Shown here: piece after piece, positions 56,742-64,000 of the stretch | How the letters are laid out: every line of letters begins with the position of its first letter | Numbering within the stretch: position 1 is the stretch's first letter | NCBI RefSeq assembly: GCF_007671675.1 | Contig: NZ_VCGW01000002.1 | Coordinates: 1,017,964 to 1,081,963 of the forward strand | DNA from: Marinobacter maritimus | GTDB taxonomy: Bacteria; Pseudomonadota; Gammaproteobacteria; Pseudomonadales; Oleiphilaceae | DNA: 64,000 nt | Direction of reading: 5' to 3' | The notes under the pieces: model-generated | Databases searched by the model: none | Seen by the model: the letters and a program-made list of their open reading frames with translations, nothing else | Told to the model about the DNA's origin: nothing | Position numbers and translations under genes: made by a program

Positions 56742-58214
56742 GTGAAGCCCTCTTCCAAATCTGATTTCAATCTGTTGCCTGCACTTGTTGCGATTGCCAT
56801 AGGGATTGCAATCTGGTTTATCCCCACGCCGGAAGGTGTTTCTGCCCAGGGCTGGCTGATGCTGGCCATATTCGTGGCAACGATTGCTGCCATCATTGGC
56901 AAGGCTATGCCAATTGGCGCTATTTCGATTGTTGCGATTACAGTGGTAGCCGTTAGCGGCGTTACCAGCGACAACCCCGGCACGGCCATTCGCGATGCGT
57001 TGGGCAGTTTTAATAATTCGCTGATCTGGCTGATAGCGATAGCGATCATGATTTCCCGAGGGTTAATAAAAACCGGATTGGGCGAGCGCATTGGCTACTA
57101 CTTTATCGCAATCTTTGGCAAAAGAACCATTGGTATTGGTTATGGTCTGGCTCTTTCGGAACTGGTGATTGCACCGGTTACTCCCAGTAACACTGCTCGT
57201 GGTGGCGCAATTATTCATCCTATCATGCTGTCCATCGCCCAGAGCTATGGCTGTACTCCAGATAATGAGAATACGAACAAAATTGGCAAATATCTGGCCC
57301 TGGTGAATTACCACGCCAACCCTATCACTTCCGCAATGTTTATTACGGCCACTGCGCCCAACCCACTGACGGTCAAACTGATTGCCGATGCCACCGGTTC
57401 TGCGATCAGCTTGAGCTGGACGACCTGGGCTCTTGCCATGTTGCTGCCTGGACTTGTTGCCATCGCGCTGATGCCACTGATGATCTATTTAATGTATCCA
57501 CCAGAGATCAAGGCCACACCTGATGCCGTCAGTTTTGCCCGTGAGCGTCTGGAACGGCTGGGCAAACTGACCCGTGATGAAGGCATCATGCTGGGAGTGT
57601 TCGTGGTTCTGCTGCTGCTTTGGGCGGACATACCGGCCTGGATTTTCGGGGCCTCGTACAAGTTGAATGCAACTACCACTGCTTTTGTCGGGCTGTCGAT
57701 TCTGTTGGTCACCGGCGTATTGACCTGGAAGGATGCGCTATCCGAGAAAAGCGCCTGGGATACGCTGGTCTGGTTCGGTGCACTGGTGATGATGGCAACC
57801 CAGTTGAACGAACTGGGCGTGATTGACTGGTTCTCTGGCGCCATTCAGGAGGGGATAGTCAGCACCGGCCTGGCTTGGCCCGCCTCGACCGCACTCCTTG
57901 TTCTGGTGTTTCTGTATTCGCACTACTTCTTTGCCAGCACCACGGCCCACATCACAGCGATGATGGGGGCCTTTCTTGTGGTTGGCCTGGGCCTTGGCGC
58001 ACCGCCCATGGCCTTTGTGCTGATGATGGCCGCCACGTCCTCCATCATGATGACGCTGACCCATTACGCCACTGGCACATCGCCGGTTATCTTCGGCTCC
58101 GGTTACGTGAGCCTGAGTGAATGGTGGAAAGCCGGGTTTGTGATGAGCCTTGTTAATCTGATCATCTGGATTGTGGTGGGTGGTCTCTGGTGGAAGCTAT
58201 TGGGCTACTGGTGA
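56742..58214 (+). CDS. DASS family anion:sodium symporter (SLC13-type)
   Basis: A 490-residue membrane protein of the DASS/CitT group, importing dicarboxylates or related anions. Signature motifs are TPSNTARGGAIIHPI near residue 146 and YATGTSPVIFGSGYVS near 455; about 12 helices. The GTG at 56742 is preferred because AAGGA lies six bases upstream; the ATG at 56706 has AGGA directly touching it and would add a polar extension. Substrate could be 2-oxoglutarate, malate or citrate. Confidence 0.85.
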   Translation: MKPSSKSDFNLLPALVAIAIGIAIWFIPTPEGVSAQGWLMLAIFVATIAAIIGKAMPIGAISIVAITVVAVSGVTSDNPGTAIRDALGSFNNSLIWLIAIAIMISRGLIKTGLGERIGYYFIAIFGKRTIGIGYGLALSELVIAPVTPSNTARGGAIIHPIMLSIAQSYGCTPDNENTNKIGKYLALVNYHANPITSAMFITATAPNPLTVKLIADATGSAISLSWTTWALAMLLPGLVAIALMPLMIYLMYPPEIKATPDAVSFARERLERLGKLTRDEGIMLGVFVVLLLLWADIPAWIFGASYKLNATTTAFVGLSILLVTGVLTWKDALSEKSAWDTLVWFGALVMMATQLNELGVIDWFSGAIQEGIVSTGLAWPASTALLVLVFLYSHYFFASTTAHITAMMGAFLVVGLGLGAPPMAFVLMMAATSSIMMTLTHYATGTSPVIFGSGYVSLSEWWKAGFVMSLVNLIIWIVVGGLWWKLLGYW

Positions 58215-58404
58215 GTTGTGCTTGCAGTCGAGCATGCGTTGACGTGCTGGAAACTGCGGCTGCCAACAATTACCGCTTAACGGGTTACTTTGAGCAGATT
58301 CAGCCGTAGTTTATCCTACTGTCAGGCACCTGTGGGCTGGTTGGTCCACAGTATGCCGCTGGCACTCAGCCTCCTGACAATGATAACAAGGAATCACCAG
58401 CTCT

Positions 58405-59283
58405 ATGATTTTAAGCGCCCCCCGAGAACTGTCTACGTCCCGAGGTTGTTTTACCTACCGGGACACCGGTGCTGGTGGAACTCCACTGGTAATGATTCAT
58501 GGCTGGCCAGAAAGCTCCTACTCCTGGGAACATGTCAGTCGTTATCTGGGCGCTGGCTTCCACATCATAGCGCCGGACCTACGCGGGCTGGGAGACAGCG
58601 AGCGTACGGTCGGTAAGAAGCACTATCACAAAGCAGAGCTTGCGCAGGATGTTATCAGCATGCTGGATGCTCTTGGTATAGAACGATTTCAGCTAGTGGG
58701 GCACGACTGGGGTGGTATCGTTGCACAGGAAGTTGCTCTGGCGATCCCGGCGCGGGTTACCCGGTTGGGGATCATGAACATTGCAGTGATCAACAACCTG
58801 AAAGGTAACATGGAGGTTGCTGAAAAGGTGCGATCGAGCGGCGGGGCCACATACTGGTACCAACATTTCCAACAAGCGCCCGGAATGGCCGAAGCGATGA
58901 TCCCCGGAAATGAAGAAATCTGGCTCCGGTACTTTTTGAGAGGTGCAGTGCGCCCTGTTCCGGAAGATGCCATTGCTGAATACGTGCGTATGTATTCCAT
59001 CCCTGACACGCCGGCCTCAGCAGCCAATTATTATCGCACTTTCAACAATGATGCCAAACGCTGGACGACCCTCGCCGAACACGTTTGGTCTATGCCGAGT
59101 ATCTACATTTATGGCAACCGGGACCATGTGATCATCCCTGAATACCTGAACCACATTGAGGATTGCTTTGAGAATATTCAGGTAGTTCAGGTGAAAGCGG
59201 GACATTTTGTGCATGAGGAGATGCCGGAAGAGGTGGCCGGGCATATCAATGGCTTTTTTCAATCTGATCCGGCGGTGAAATAG
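58405..59283 (+). CDS. Alpha/beta hydrolase, epoxide-hydrolase-like
   Basis: A 292-residue hydrolase. Oxyanion motif HGWPESSYSW near residue 33, nucleophile elbow GHDWGG with Asp near 104, the acid in GNRDHVI near 236, and His in AGHFVHEE near 272. Asp as nucleophile and the HGWPE motif place it among epoxide hydrolases and fluoroacetate dehalogenases; cap tyrosines such as NYYR near 212 favour epoxide hydrolase. Substrate not known. Confidence 0.82.
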   Translation: MILSAPRELSTSRGCFTYRDTGAGGTPLVMIHGWPESSYSWEHVSRYLGAGFHIIAPDLRGLGDSERTVGKKHYHKAELAQDVISMLDALGIERFQLVGHDWGGIVAQEVALAIPARVTRLGIMNIAVINNLKGNMEVAEKVRSSGGATYWYQHFQQAPGMAEAMIPGNEEIWLRYFLRGAVRPVPEDAIAEYVRMYSIPDTPASAANYYRTFNNDAKRWTTLAEHVWSMPSIYIYGNRDHVIIPEYLNHIEDCFENIQVVQVKAGHFVHEEMPEEVAGHINGFFQSDPAVK

Positions 59284-59284
59284 G

Positions 59285-59668
59285 GTGTCAATAACTCGAA
59301 TGAAATTTCCCATAGTTACTGTCACTCTGGTTTCAGCTGCACTGCTGTTCGTGCTATGGGATCAAACCCGCGAACAGCCGCAGGCGGTGGACGCAAGCCG
59401 GTTTACCAACCTGAAGTCGAATCCCGCAACGCTGAGTACAACCGTGGACTGGGTGATTACGCAAGTGCCCTCGCTTTGTGAACAAGCTACCGGCCAGGCA
59501 GTGGGTGCCGAGGCCCATTCCAGCTGCGTCAAGAGCGCAGAAGCGCGCACTTCAACTTGTCGGCGCGGAGTGTATGACCGCTTTCCGAGCGTTGTGGCCT
59601 CGGATGCGGTTTTTCGGGATGTTTCGATTACGTTGATTAATTGTCTTGTGCCGAACGCGCTAGGCTAG
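59285..59668 (+). CDS. Hypothetical secreted or anchored protein with four cysteines
   Basis: A protein of 122 to 127 residues with an N-terminal membrane segment (VTVTLVSAALLFVLW) and a periplasmic part that holds four cysteines (SLCEQ, SSCVKS, STCRRG and INCLVP), which could form two disulfides. Family not recognised. The start is either GTG 59285 or ATG 59300. The last nine bases overlap the stop of the convergent P450 gene. Confidence 0.6.
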   Translation: MSITRMKFPIVTVTLVSAALLFVLWDQTREQPQAVDASRFTNLKSNPATLSTTVDWVITQVPSLCEQATGQAVGAEAHSSCVKSAEARTSTCRRGVYDRFPSVVASDAVFRDVSITLINCLVPNALG

Positions 59669-60802
59669 CACCACGGGCACCCGATGATACCCACCGACTG
59701 GTGCCACCTCCCGCTCTGGCGGTTGGCCCGGCACCAGCTCAATGGCTTTTACCGAGGCCAGCAAGGTCTGTAGCGCGATTCGCAACTCCCATGTGGCCAG
59801 CAGTCTGCCTGGGCAAACATGTTTTCCCGTTCCGTAAACGAGGTTGTTTGCGGCATTTCGCTCAGGATCGAGGCCGTTGTTGCCGAAGACGCTCTCGTCG
59901 CGGTTTGCGGAGGTCCAGTTCAGTTTGATGCGGGCACCAGTCGGAATATCCCGGCCAGCAATAAGAACGGGGCAGGTGGTGACGCGTCGGTTGGAAACAA
60001 ACGGGTTGTCCATGCGCAGCACTTCATCAATGATCGCTTCCACCTCATTATCAGCGGCTGCTCTCAGTTGCTCCACAAGCCCCGGCTGCTGAGCTACATG
60101 GGCTATGAGTACGCCAACACATAGTGCAATAGACCCCAGGTCGCCGCCGGTCCAGTTGCGCAGTATGGAAACCACCTCGGGCTCCGAGAGTTGGCGGCCA
60201 TTCACCGTCTCCCGGCACAGTCTTGTGGTCAGATCGTCGGGCGCCTTGTTGCCGGCTGCCAGTCGCGGTTGTATAACCGAATGGATGATCTCATCGAACT
60301 GTGCGGCTACCTCCGCTGTCCGGGCGGGGTCACCGGAGCGCGTGGCGACGTGGTTCTGTTTCATCCAGGCCAACAGCTGCGATTCCAGTTCGGTTGGCCA
60401 GCCCAGCCATGCGCATTGGGCACGCACCGCAAACACAGCGCCGATGTCATTTACCGCGTCCAGCACCACGCCTTTTGGCAGCTCCGCCACCAGCTGAGCA
60501 GAGACTTGCTTGAAGACGGGTATAAACGGCTCCAGCGCGTCGGAGCTGAGATGTCGCTCGATTACTTCCCGGAAACGGGTATGCTCTTCGCCATCGAGAC
60601 CGTTAGGTACGTGCAGGTGGCGAGAGACCTGGCTCGAGAACCGCTCGTGATCCTGCGCTGCGGCAAGAACGTCAGCGTGCCGGAGCAGCACCCATTCCCC
60701 CTTGGTATTTCGCACGACAGGATGTTTCGGGCGCAGCTCATCGGTGTAAGCCCTCAAGTCACGGCCGGCTGCGGACAGGTCATCCGGCATGTGGTCTGTC
60801 AT
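59660..60802 (-). CDS. Cytochrome P450
   Basis: A 380-residue soluble bacterial P450. Heme ligand Cys330 in YGTGKHVCPG, the ExxR pair Glu260-Arg263, and an I-helix region GGDLGS at 219-224 where the usual acid-threonine pair is altered. The heme loop has Tyr instead of the first Phe. ATG 60802 is chosen because AAAGGAG lies six bases upstream. No ferredoxin or reductase gene is linked. Substrate unknown. Confidence 0.88.
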   Translation of the reverse strand: MTDHMPDDLSAAGRDLRAYTDELRPKHPVVRNTKGEWVLLRHADVLAAAQDHERFSSQVSRHLHVPNGLDGEEHTRFREVIERHLSSDALEPFIPVFKQVSAQLVAELPKGVVLDAVNDIGAVFAVRAQCAWLGWPTELESQLLAWMKQNHVATRSGDPARTAEVAAQFDEIIHSVIQPRLAAGNKAPDDLTTRLCRETVNGRQLSEPEVVSILRNWTGGDLGSIALCVGVLIAHVAQQPGLVEQLRAAADNEVEAIIDEVLRMDNPFVSNRRVTTCPVLIAGRDIPTGARIKLNWTSANRDESVFGNNGLDPERNAANNLVYGTGKHVCPGRLLATWELRIALQTLLASVKAIELVPGQPPEREVAPVGGYHRVPVVLA

Positions 60803-60940
60803 GTTGACTCCTTTGCCATCACAATACGTTGCCTGCGTAGCATAACTGGAGCTGCTCAAATCAACATTGCGAAAGAACAAGATTGACCGGGATTTGCGCT
60901 ATCCATAGCAGGTCGGGGTGGGGTCGGTAGCCATATATAG

Positions 60941-62368
60941 TCAGTTTCTCAGCAGGAGTGACTTTAGTGCCGAGACCCCCGCTGCTATCTGAGGCTCGCT
61001 GGCACTGGCAAAACCCATCACCAGTCCGGTTCGGGTTGTCTCGCCGATGAAATGTGCGCTCAACGGCGTGCTGCCAAAGCCCTTGGCCCTGAGTTGTTGG
61101 CTGAGGTCGAGATCGTCGAAGTCGCCCTCAAGAACCAGGTGCATGCCCGCACTCTCTGCCACGGGTGTGACCAGCCCGCCCAATTCTTCCAATACGAGCT
61201 TCTGGAAATACGTCCATTTCTCCCGGTAGAGCTGTCTCATGCGGCGCAGGTGGCGGGCAAACTGACCGCTCTCGATGAATTCGGATATGGTCGCCTGGGG
61301 AAGCAACGGCGTTTCCCCACCGGTAACTCGCTTCGCCCACAGGAACGCCTCCACCATGGGTTCAGGCACAATCAGATAACCGATCCTGAGCCCGGGAAGC
61401 AGAGTTTTGCTGAAGCTTCCAACGTACAGAACGGGCGTGTTGTCGAACAACCCCTGAATGGCGGCGAAGGGTTTGTTGTGGAAATGAAACTCGCTGTCGT
61501 AATCGTCTTCGATAATCCAGGTCTGATTGCGCTGTGCCCACTGAACCAGCGCCATGCGTTGGGCAATGTCGAGGATGCCGCCCATGGGGTACTGATGCGT
61601 GGGTGTGCAGAAAAGCAGTTTGGCGGGGCCCATATCGGCGAGTACGTCTACATCCAGCACCTGGCCTCTCAGTGGTATTGGCAGCAGAGGATTGCCGTGG
61701 CGGCTCAACGCATAACGGGCACCCCGGTAACCCGGGTTCTCACAGAATATCCGGTCGCCAGGTTGCAGGAGAACGTCTGCAATCAGAGACAAGGCCTGTT
61801 GGGCCCCGTTGGTGATAATGATCTGGTGCTCTTTACAGCGCACGCCGCGGGAGGCTTGCACATAGCCTGCGATGGCTTGCCTAAGCGGCTGATAGCCCTG
61901 AATGCAGTCGTACCCTCTGAGCAGTCTGCGGCTTTCCTGATGATGCAGGATTCGGTTCCAGCTACGAATAGGAAAAGCGTCGAGGTCTGGTAGCCCAGGT
62001 TGGAAGGGCAGGTTGGCGTCCTCGCTGAGCCGCAGATTATGTCGGGGCACCACAGGCAGGGGCGGTAAAGGCGCAGTGTTGCCTGGAGTGCGCGTGAACG
62101 CTTGTGTCGGCTGGTTCAGGGCGGCGCAAATATCCTCATTTATGAAGACACCTTTACCAGCGCGGCTTTGCAGAAAGCCCTCCGCTTTCAGCTGGTCGTA
62201 CACAGCATTGACCGTATTCCTGCTCACGCCAAGATCTGCTGCAAGCTGTCGGCTCGAGGGCAGTTGACTGCCGGGTAAATAACGCTGGTCGATGATCCTT
62301 TGCGACAGTTGCCGGTAGAGTTGCTGTTGCAGGGGTGTGGCTGAATCCAGCCGGATATCGTCAATCAC
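60941..62368 (-). CDS. MocR/PdxR-type PLP-dependent GntR regulator
   Basis: A 475-residue regulator: a GntR winged helix at residues 1-75 (RQLAADLGVSRNTVNAVYDQL) fused to an aminotransferase-like domain with the PLP lysine in SFSKTLLPGLRIGY near 312 and the phosphate-binding NGAQQALSLI near 190. Such proteins sense PLP or an amino compound. It is divergent from the PNPOx-like gene, the usual regulatory target arrangement. Confidence 0.88.
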   Translation of the reverse strand: MIDDIRLDSATPLQQQLYRQLSQRIIDQRYLPGSQLPSSRQLAADLGVSRNTVNAVYDQLKAEGFLQSRAGKGVFINEDICAALNQPTQAFTRTPGNTAPLPPLPVVPRHNLRLSEDANLPFQPGLPDLDAFPIRSWNRILHHQESRRLLRGYDCIQGYQPLRQAIAGYVQASRGVRCKEHQIIITNGAQQALSLIADVLLQPGDRIFCENPGYRGARYALSRHGNPLLPIPLRGQVLDVDVLADMGPAKLLFCTPTHQYPMGGILDIAQRMALVQWAQRNQTWIIEDDYDSEFHFHNKPFAAIQGLFDNTPVLYVGSFSKTLLPGLRIGYLIVPEPMVEAFLWAKRVTGGETPLLPQATISEFIESGQFARHLRRMRQLYREKWTYFQKLVLEELGGLVTPVAESAGMHLVLEGDFDDLDLSQQLRAKGFGSTPLSAHFIGETTRTGLVMGFASASEPQIAAGVSALKSLLLRN

Positions 62369-62373
62369 CTTAA

Positions 62374-62404
62374 CTGGCCCTACAAGAAATCATGATCTGG
62401 ATCT
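62374..62404. promoter_or_regulatory. Candidate direct-repeat operator of the MocR regulator
   Basis: CTGGCCCT (62374-62381) and CTGGATCT (62397-62404) are direct repeats 23 bases apart, about two helical turns, in the 92-base gap between the regulator and the PNPOx-like gene. MocR/GabR-type proteins often bind direct repeats. The AAAGGAG site of the target gene follows at 62448-62454. Confidence 0.35.
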
Positions 62405-62460
62405 TTTGATGGTATCAGATGTTTTCTTTAATAGCGGTTACATTATTAAAGGAGCCTGTT

Positions 62461-63057
62461 ATGGCCAACAAGGAAACCGATCTTGTCGCCGCATCTCCAC
62501 TTACGTGTTGCCCCCGCAGTCGGGTGAAGCGTGCCGCTCAACGTGCGAGCTATGAGCGCGCGGAGGCCTACGCCTTGATTGACCGGTTAAAGACGGGCCA
62601 TGTGGCGTTTGTGGAAGACGGTGAGCCCAGAATTATTCCTCTTACAGCCTGGCGCTTGGGGGATGATCTTTATCTGCATGCCTTGAGCGGAGGTCGGTTG
62701 TGCAAGCAACTGGAATCCGGTACACACCTGTGTATCTCGTTTGCAGTGACAGAAGAATGGGTTATGAGTAAGTCCGCGTACCATCACAGCGCAAACTACT
62801 CATCGCTAGTGCTGTTCGGGAAGGCCCAGCGAGTGGTGGATGAGGTCGCCTTCGACGAGGCCTTCAAATCTATTATTAACCAGCTCGCGCCGGGGCGGTG
62901 GGATCAGGTTCGCTCGCCCAACGCCAAAGAGCGTAAAGCGACGGCCTTGTTCCGTGTGCCGATTGAAGAGGGTGCGTTCAAGAGCCGCACCGGTGGCCCC
63001 AGTGAAGAGCCTGAAGATATGGCGATACCTGTGTGGCATGGCACGCAAGCGGTCTAG
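62461..63057 (+). CDS. Pyridoxamine 5'-phosphate oxidase-like (split-barrel) protein
   Basis: A 198-residue flavin-binding-fold protein: YALIDRLKTGHVAFVEDGEP, LYLHALSGGRL, LVLFGKAQRV and the family end. Typically paired with MocR regulators. It may bind FMN or F420-like cofactors; the reaction is unknown. A strong AAAGGAG site precedes the ATG. Confidence 0.82.
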   Translation: MANKETDLVAASPLTCCPRSRVKRAAQRASYERAEAYALIDRLKTGHVAFVEDGEPRIIPLTAWRLGDDLYLHALSGGRLCKQLESGTHLCISFAVTEEWVMSKSAYHHSANYSSLVLFGKAQRVVDEVAFDEAFKSIINQLAPGRWDQVRSPNAKERKATALFRVPIEEGAFKSRTGGPSEEPEDMAIPVWHGTQAV

Positions 63058-63179
63058 GTTAGAGTATTTCTCCAATCCGCTATATAACGAATCTCGCAAG
63101 CATGCTAAAAGATGGCCGTCCGGGTGGCGTGCATGTTTACAAACAGCCGGCCCCTCTATTAATTCGTCAGGATTCCAGC

Positions 63180-63524
63180 ATGTCTGATAAATTTTTCTTT
63201 AAAGGCCGGCAGGATGCACGCCAGCATCACACGGCCTATGGCGGCTTCCAGACCAACGCCAGTCAAAAAAGTGGTAGTAAAAAGCACCCCTTGAAACTTG
63301 TAGTGACCAGCGAGGCCCGCCAGCAAGAGGTTGAGGCGCTGGTGGCAGAGGCTCAATTGCATGCGGATATCACACTTGATATCCGAGAGGGCGCCGTCGA
63401 GTCTGTTGCAGAGCTTACCGCTATTCTGAATAAGGGCGGAACCATTACTCAGGCCAAAACGCCTTCAAGAAACGACCCTTGCAGCTGCGGCAGTGGTCTG
63501 AAATTCAAGAAGTGCTGTGGCTGA
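63180..63524 (+). CDS. SEC-C metal-binding protein (PBPRA1643 family)
   Basis: A 114-residue protein ending in a SEC-C zinc motif NDPCSCGSGLKFKKCCG, the same motif as at the SecA C-terminus. The opening MSDKFFFKGRQDARQHHTAYGGF is characteristic of a small family listed as SWIM/SEC-C proteins. Function unknown. An AGGA site precedes the ATG at 63180; the open frame upstream is 26 codons longer but lacks support. Confidence 0.82.
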   Translation: MSDKFFFKGRQDARQHHTAYGGFQTNASQKSGSKKHPLKLVVTSEARQQEVEALVAEAQLHADITLDIREGAVESVAELTAILNKGGTITQAKTPSRNDPCSCGSGLKFKKCCG

Positions 63525-63544
63525 TCCACAGAAAAGGAATGCCC

Positions 63545-63879
63545 ATGCTTATTTGTGGTGTTGAGTTGAGTGGCAGTGATGCCGTTGTGTGTCTTCTGAA
63601 CAAGGGCACGGGGCAGTTCAGCCTGCCGGCCAGCAAGATTCGTAAAATTACGCTCAAGAAAAATCATACGCGTGAAGACCTGCAGCAGTTTCAGGCGTCG
63701 TTTGCAGAGTTTGTGATGGAAAACGGCGTTAAGAAGGTTGCGATCAAAGAACGCATGCCCAAAGGCAAGTTTGCCGGTGGTGCGATCAGCTTCAAGCTGG
63801 AGGCAGCTATTCAGTTGATGTCGGTAGCGGATGTAGAGGTTTCTCTGCTCTCACCTGCGACCATCAAATCGACACTTGC
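63545..63879 (+). pseudogene. DUF3010 gene cut by an IS3-family insertion
   Basis: From ATG 63545 (AAAAGGA six bases upstream) the frame gives about 111 residues of a DUF3010 protein: CGVELSGSDAVVCLL, TREDLQQFQASFAEFV, KFAGGAISFKLEAAIQLM and LLSPATIKSTL. Family members go on for about 25 or more residues, but here the sequence changes at about 63880 into IS DNA, and the frame continues with unrelated Arg/Ser-rich residues. Seventeen bases after the SEC-C gene, so part of the same operon. Confidence 0.8.
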
Positions 63880-64000
63880 TGTAGTGGTCAAGTGTTTTAG
63901 GCCACCATCTTTTGAGTTTTCCAGTAGGCCTGTTCGGCCACGTTCGGCGGCAATCCGCCGTTGTATTTGTGCGGTCGCAGCGCACTGTAATAGCCGATTA
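63880..64000 (-). mobile_element. IS3-family insertion sequence, one end
   Basis: The terminal sequence begins with TG (TGTAGTGGTCAAGTGTT at 63880-63896), as IS3-family ends do, and is directly followed by the stop of a transposase on the minus strand. Only 121 bases of the element are inside the window. It has landed in the DUF3010 gene. Confidence 0.8.
63897..64000 (-). CDS. IS3-family transposase, C-terminal end (truncated by window edge)
   Basis: Read on the minus strand, the final 34 codons before TAA at 63899-63897 give YYSALRPHKYNGGLPPNVAE then QAYWKTQKMVA, the typical end of an IS3-group OrfB/integrase (rve) protein, where the last Tyr/Arg/Pro/His region follows the catalytic core. 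The rest lies beyond the window. Confidence 0.82.
   Translation of the reverse strand, partial: IGYYSALRPHKYNGGLPPNVAEQAYWKTQKMVA

Overview
The window looks like chromosomal DNA of a marine, aerobic gammaproteobacterium, most like Marinobacter or a close relative. This is an inference from gene content (fused COX1/COX3 oxidase, PHA storage genes, many c-di-GMP proteins, haloalkane dehalogenase, P450, polyamine ABC system) and from protein wording I recognise, not from a database search. I see no rRNA, tRNA, CRISPR array or prophage. About 58 intact genes are called, plus several broken ones. Most of the window is ordinary core and accessory metabolism with tight intergenic spacing.

Layout. 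1-4 kb: the tail of an unknown gene, RadD helicase, adenine deaminase, and a MOSC gene whose 3' end has been lost against the deaminase. 4-9.4 kb: a cytochrome c oxidase operon on the minus strand (coxB, fused subunit I/III, small membrane protein, ctaG), with DUF2231 and CopD/HemJ-like membrane genes beside it. 9.4-14 kb: a gene-sparse patch with a relic of an iron-type alcohol dehydrogenase, a repeat-rich lipoprotein, a small outer-membrane barrel with a clear terminator, and an intact iron-type ADH. 14-20.6 kb: a TerB-domain membrane protein, cytochrome b561, and a translationally coupled pair of Sel1 lipoprotein and Cache-GGDEF-EAL protein. 20.6-29 kb: an unrecognised 663-residue protein with a possible cysteine-protease-like C-terminus, a solute-binding protein, Nudix, YqeY, DUF4112, haloalkane dehalogenase, M15 peptidase, DUF2780 and GST. 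29-32 kb: FrnE-type DsbA, a family VIII esterase-like hydrolase, and an MDR oxidoreductase.

32-44.5 kb is signalling and transport: an HPt-REC-REC protein with both GGDEF and EAL decayed, divergent from a chemoreceptor that carries a sigma-28-like promoter; a shredded kup potassium-transporter pseudogene; ZapE; a complete polyamine-type ABC operon (binding protein, ATPase, two permeases); and a PAS-PAS-GGDEF protein. 44.5-48.5 kb holds PHA genes (phaC, phaB and an intracellular depolymerase) on one strand. 48.6-59.7 kb: an enolase-superfamily enzyme, a small membrane protein coupled to a CPA2/Kef antiporter, MFS, flavin reductase, a second MDR oxidoreductase about 80% identical to the first, leucyl aminopeptidase, a DASS anion symporter and an epoxide-hydrolase-like enzyme. 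59.7-64 kb: P450, a divergent MocR regulator and PNPOx-like pair, a SEC-C protein, and a DUF3010 gene interrupted by an IS3-family element that runs off the window.

I did not find one locus that is convincingly a new multi-gene system. The best leads are the 663-residue protein (20666-22657), the TerB membrane protein (14113-16206), the Sel1 lipoprotein/EAL pair (17313-20592) and the doubly degenerate c-di-GMP scaffold beside the chemoreceptor (32366-37059).
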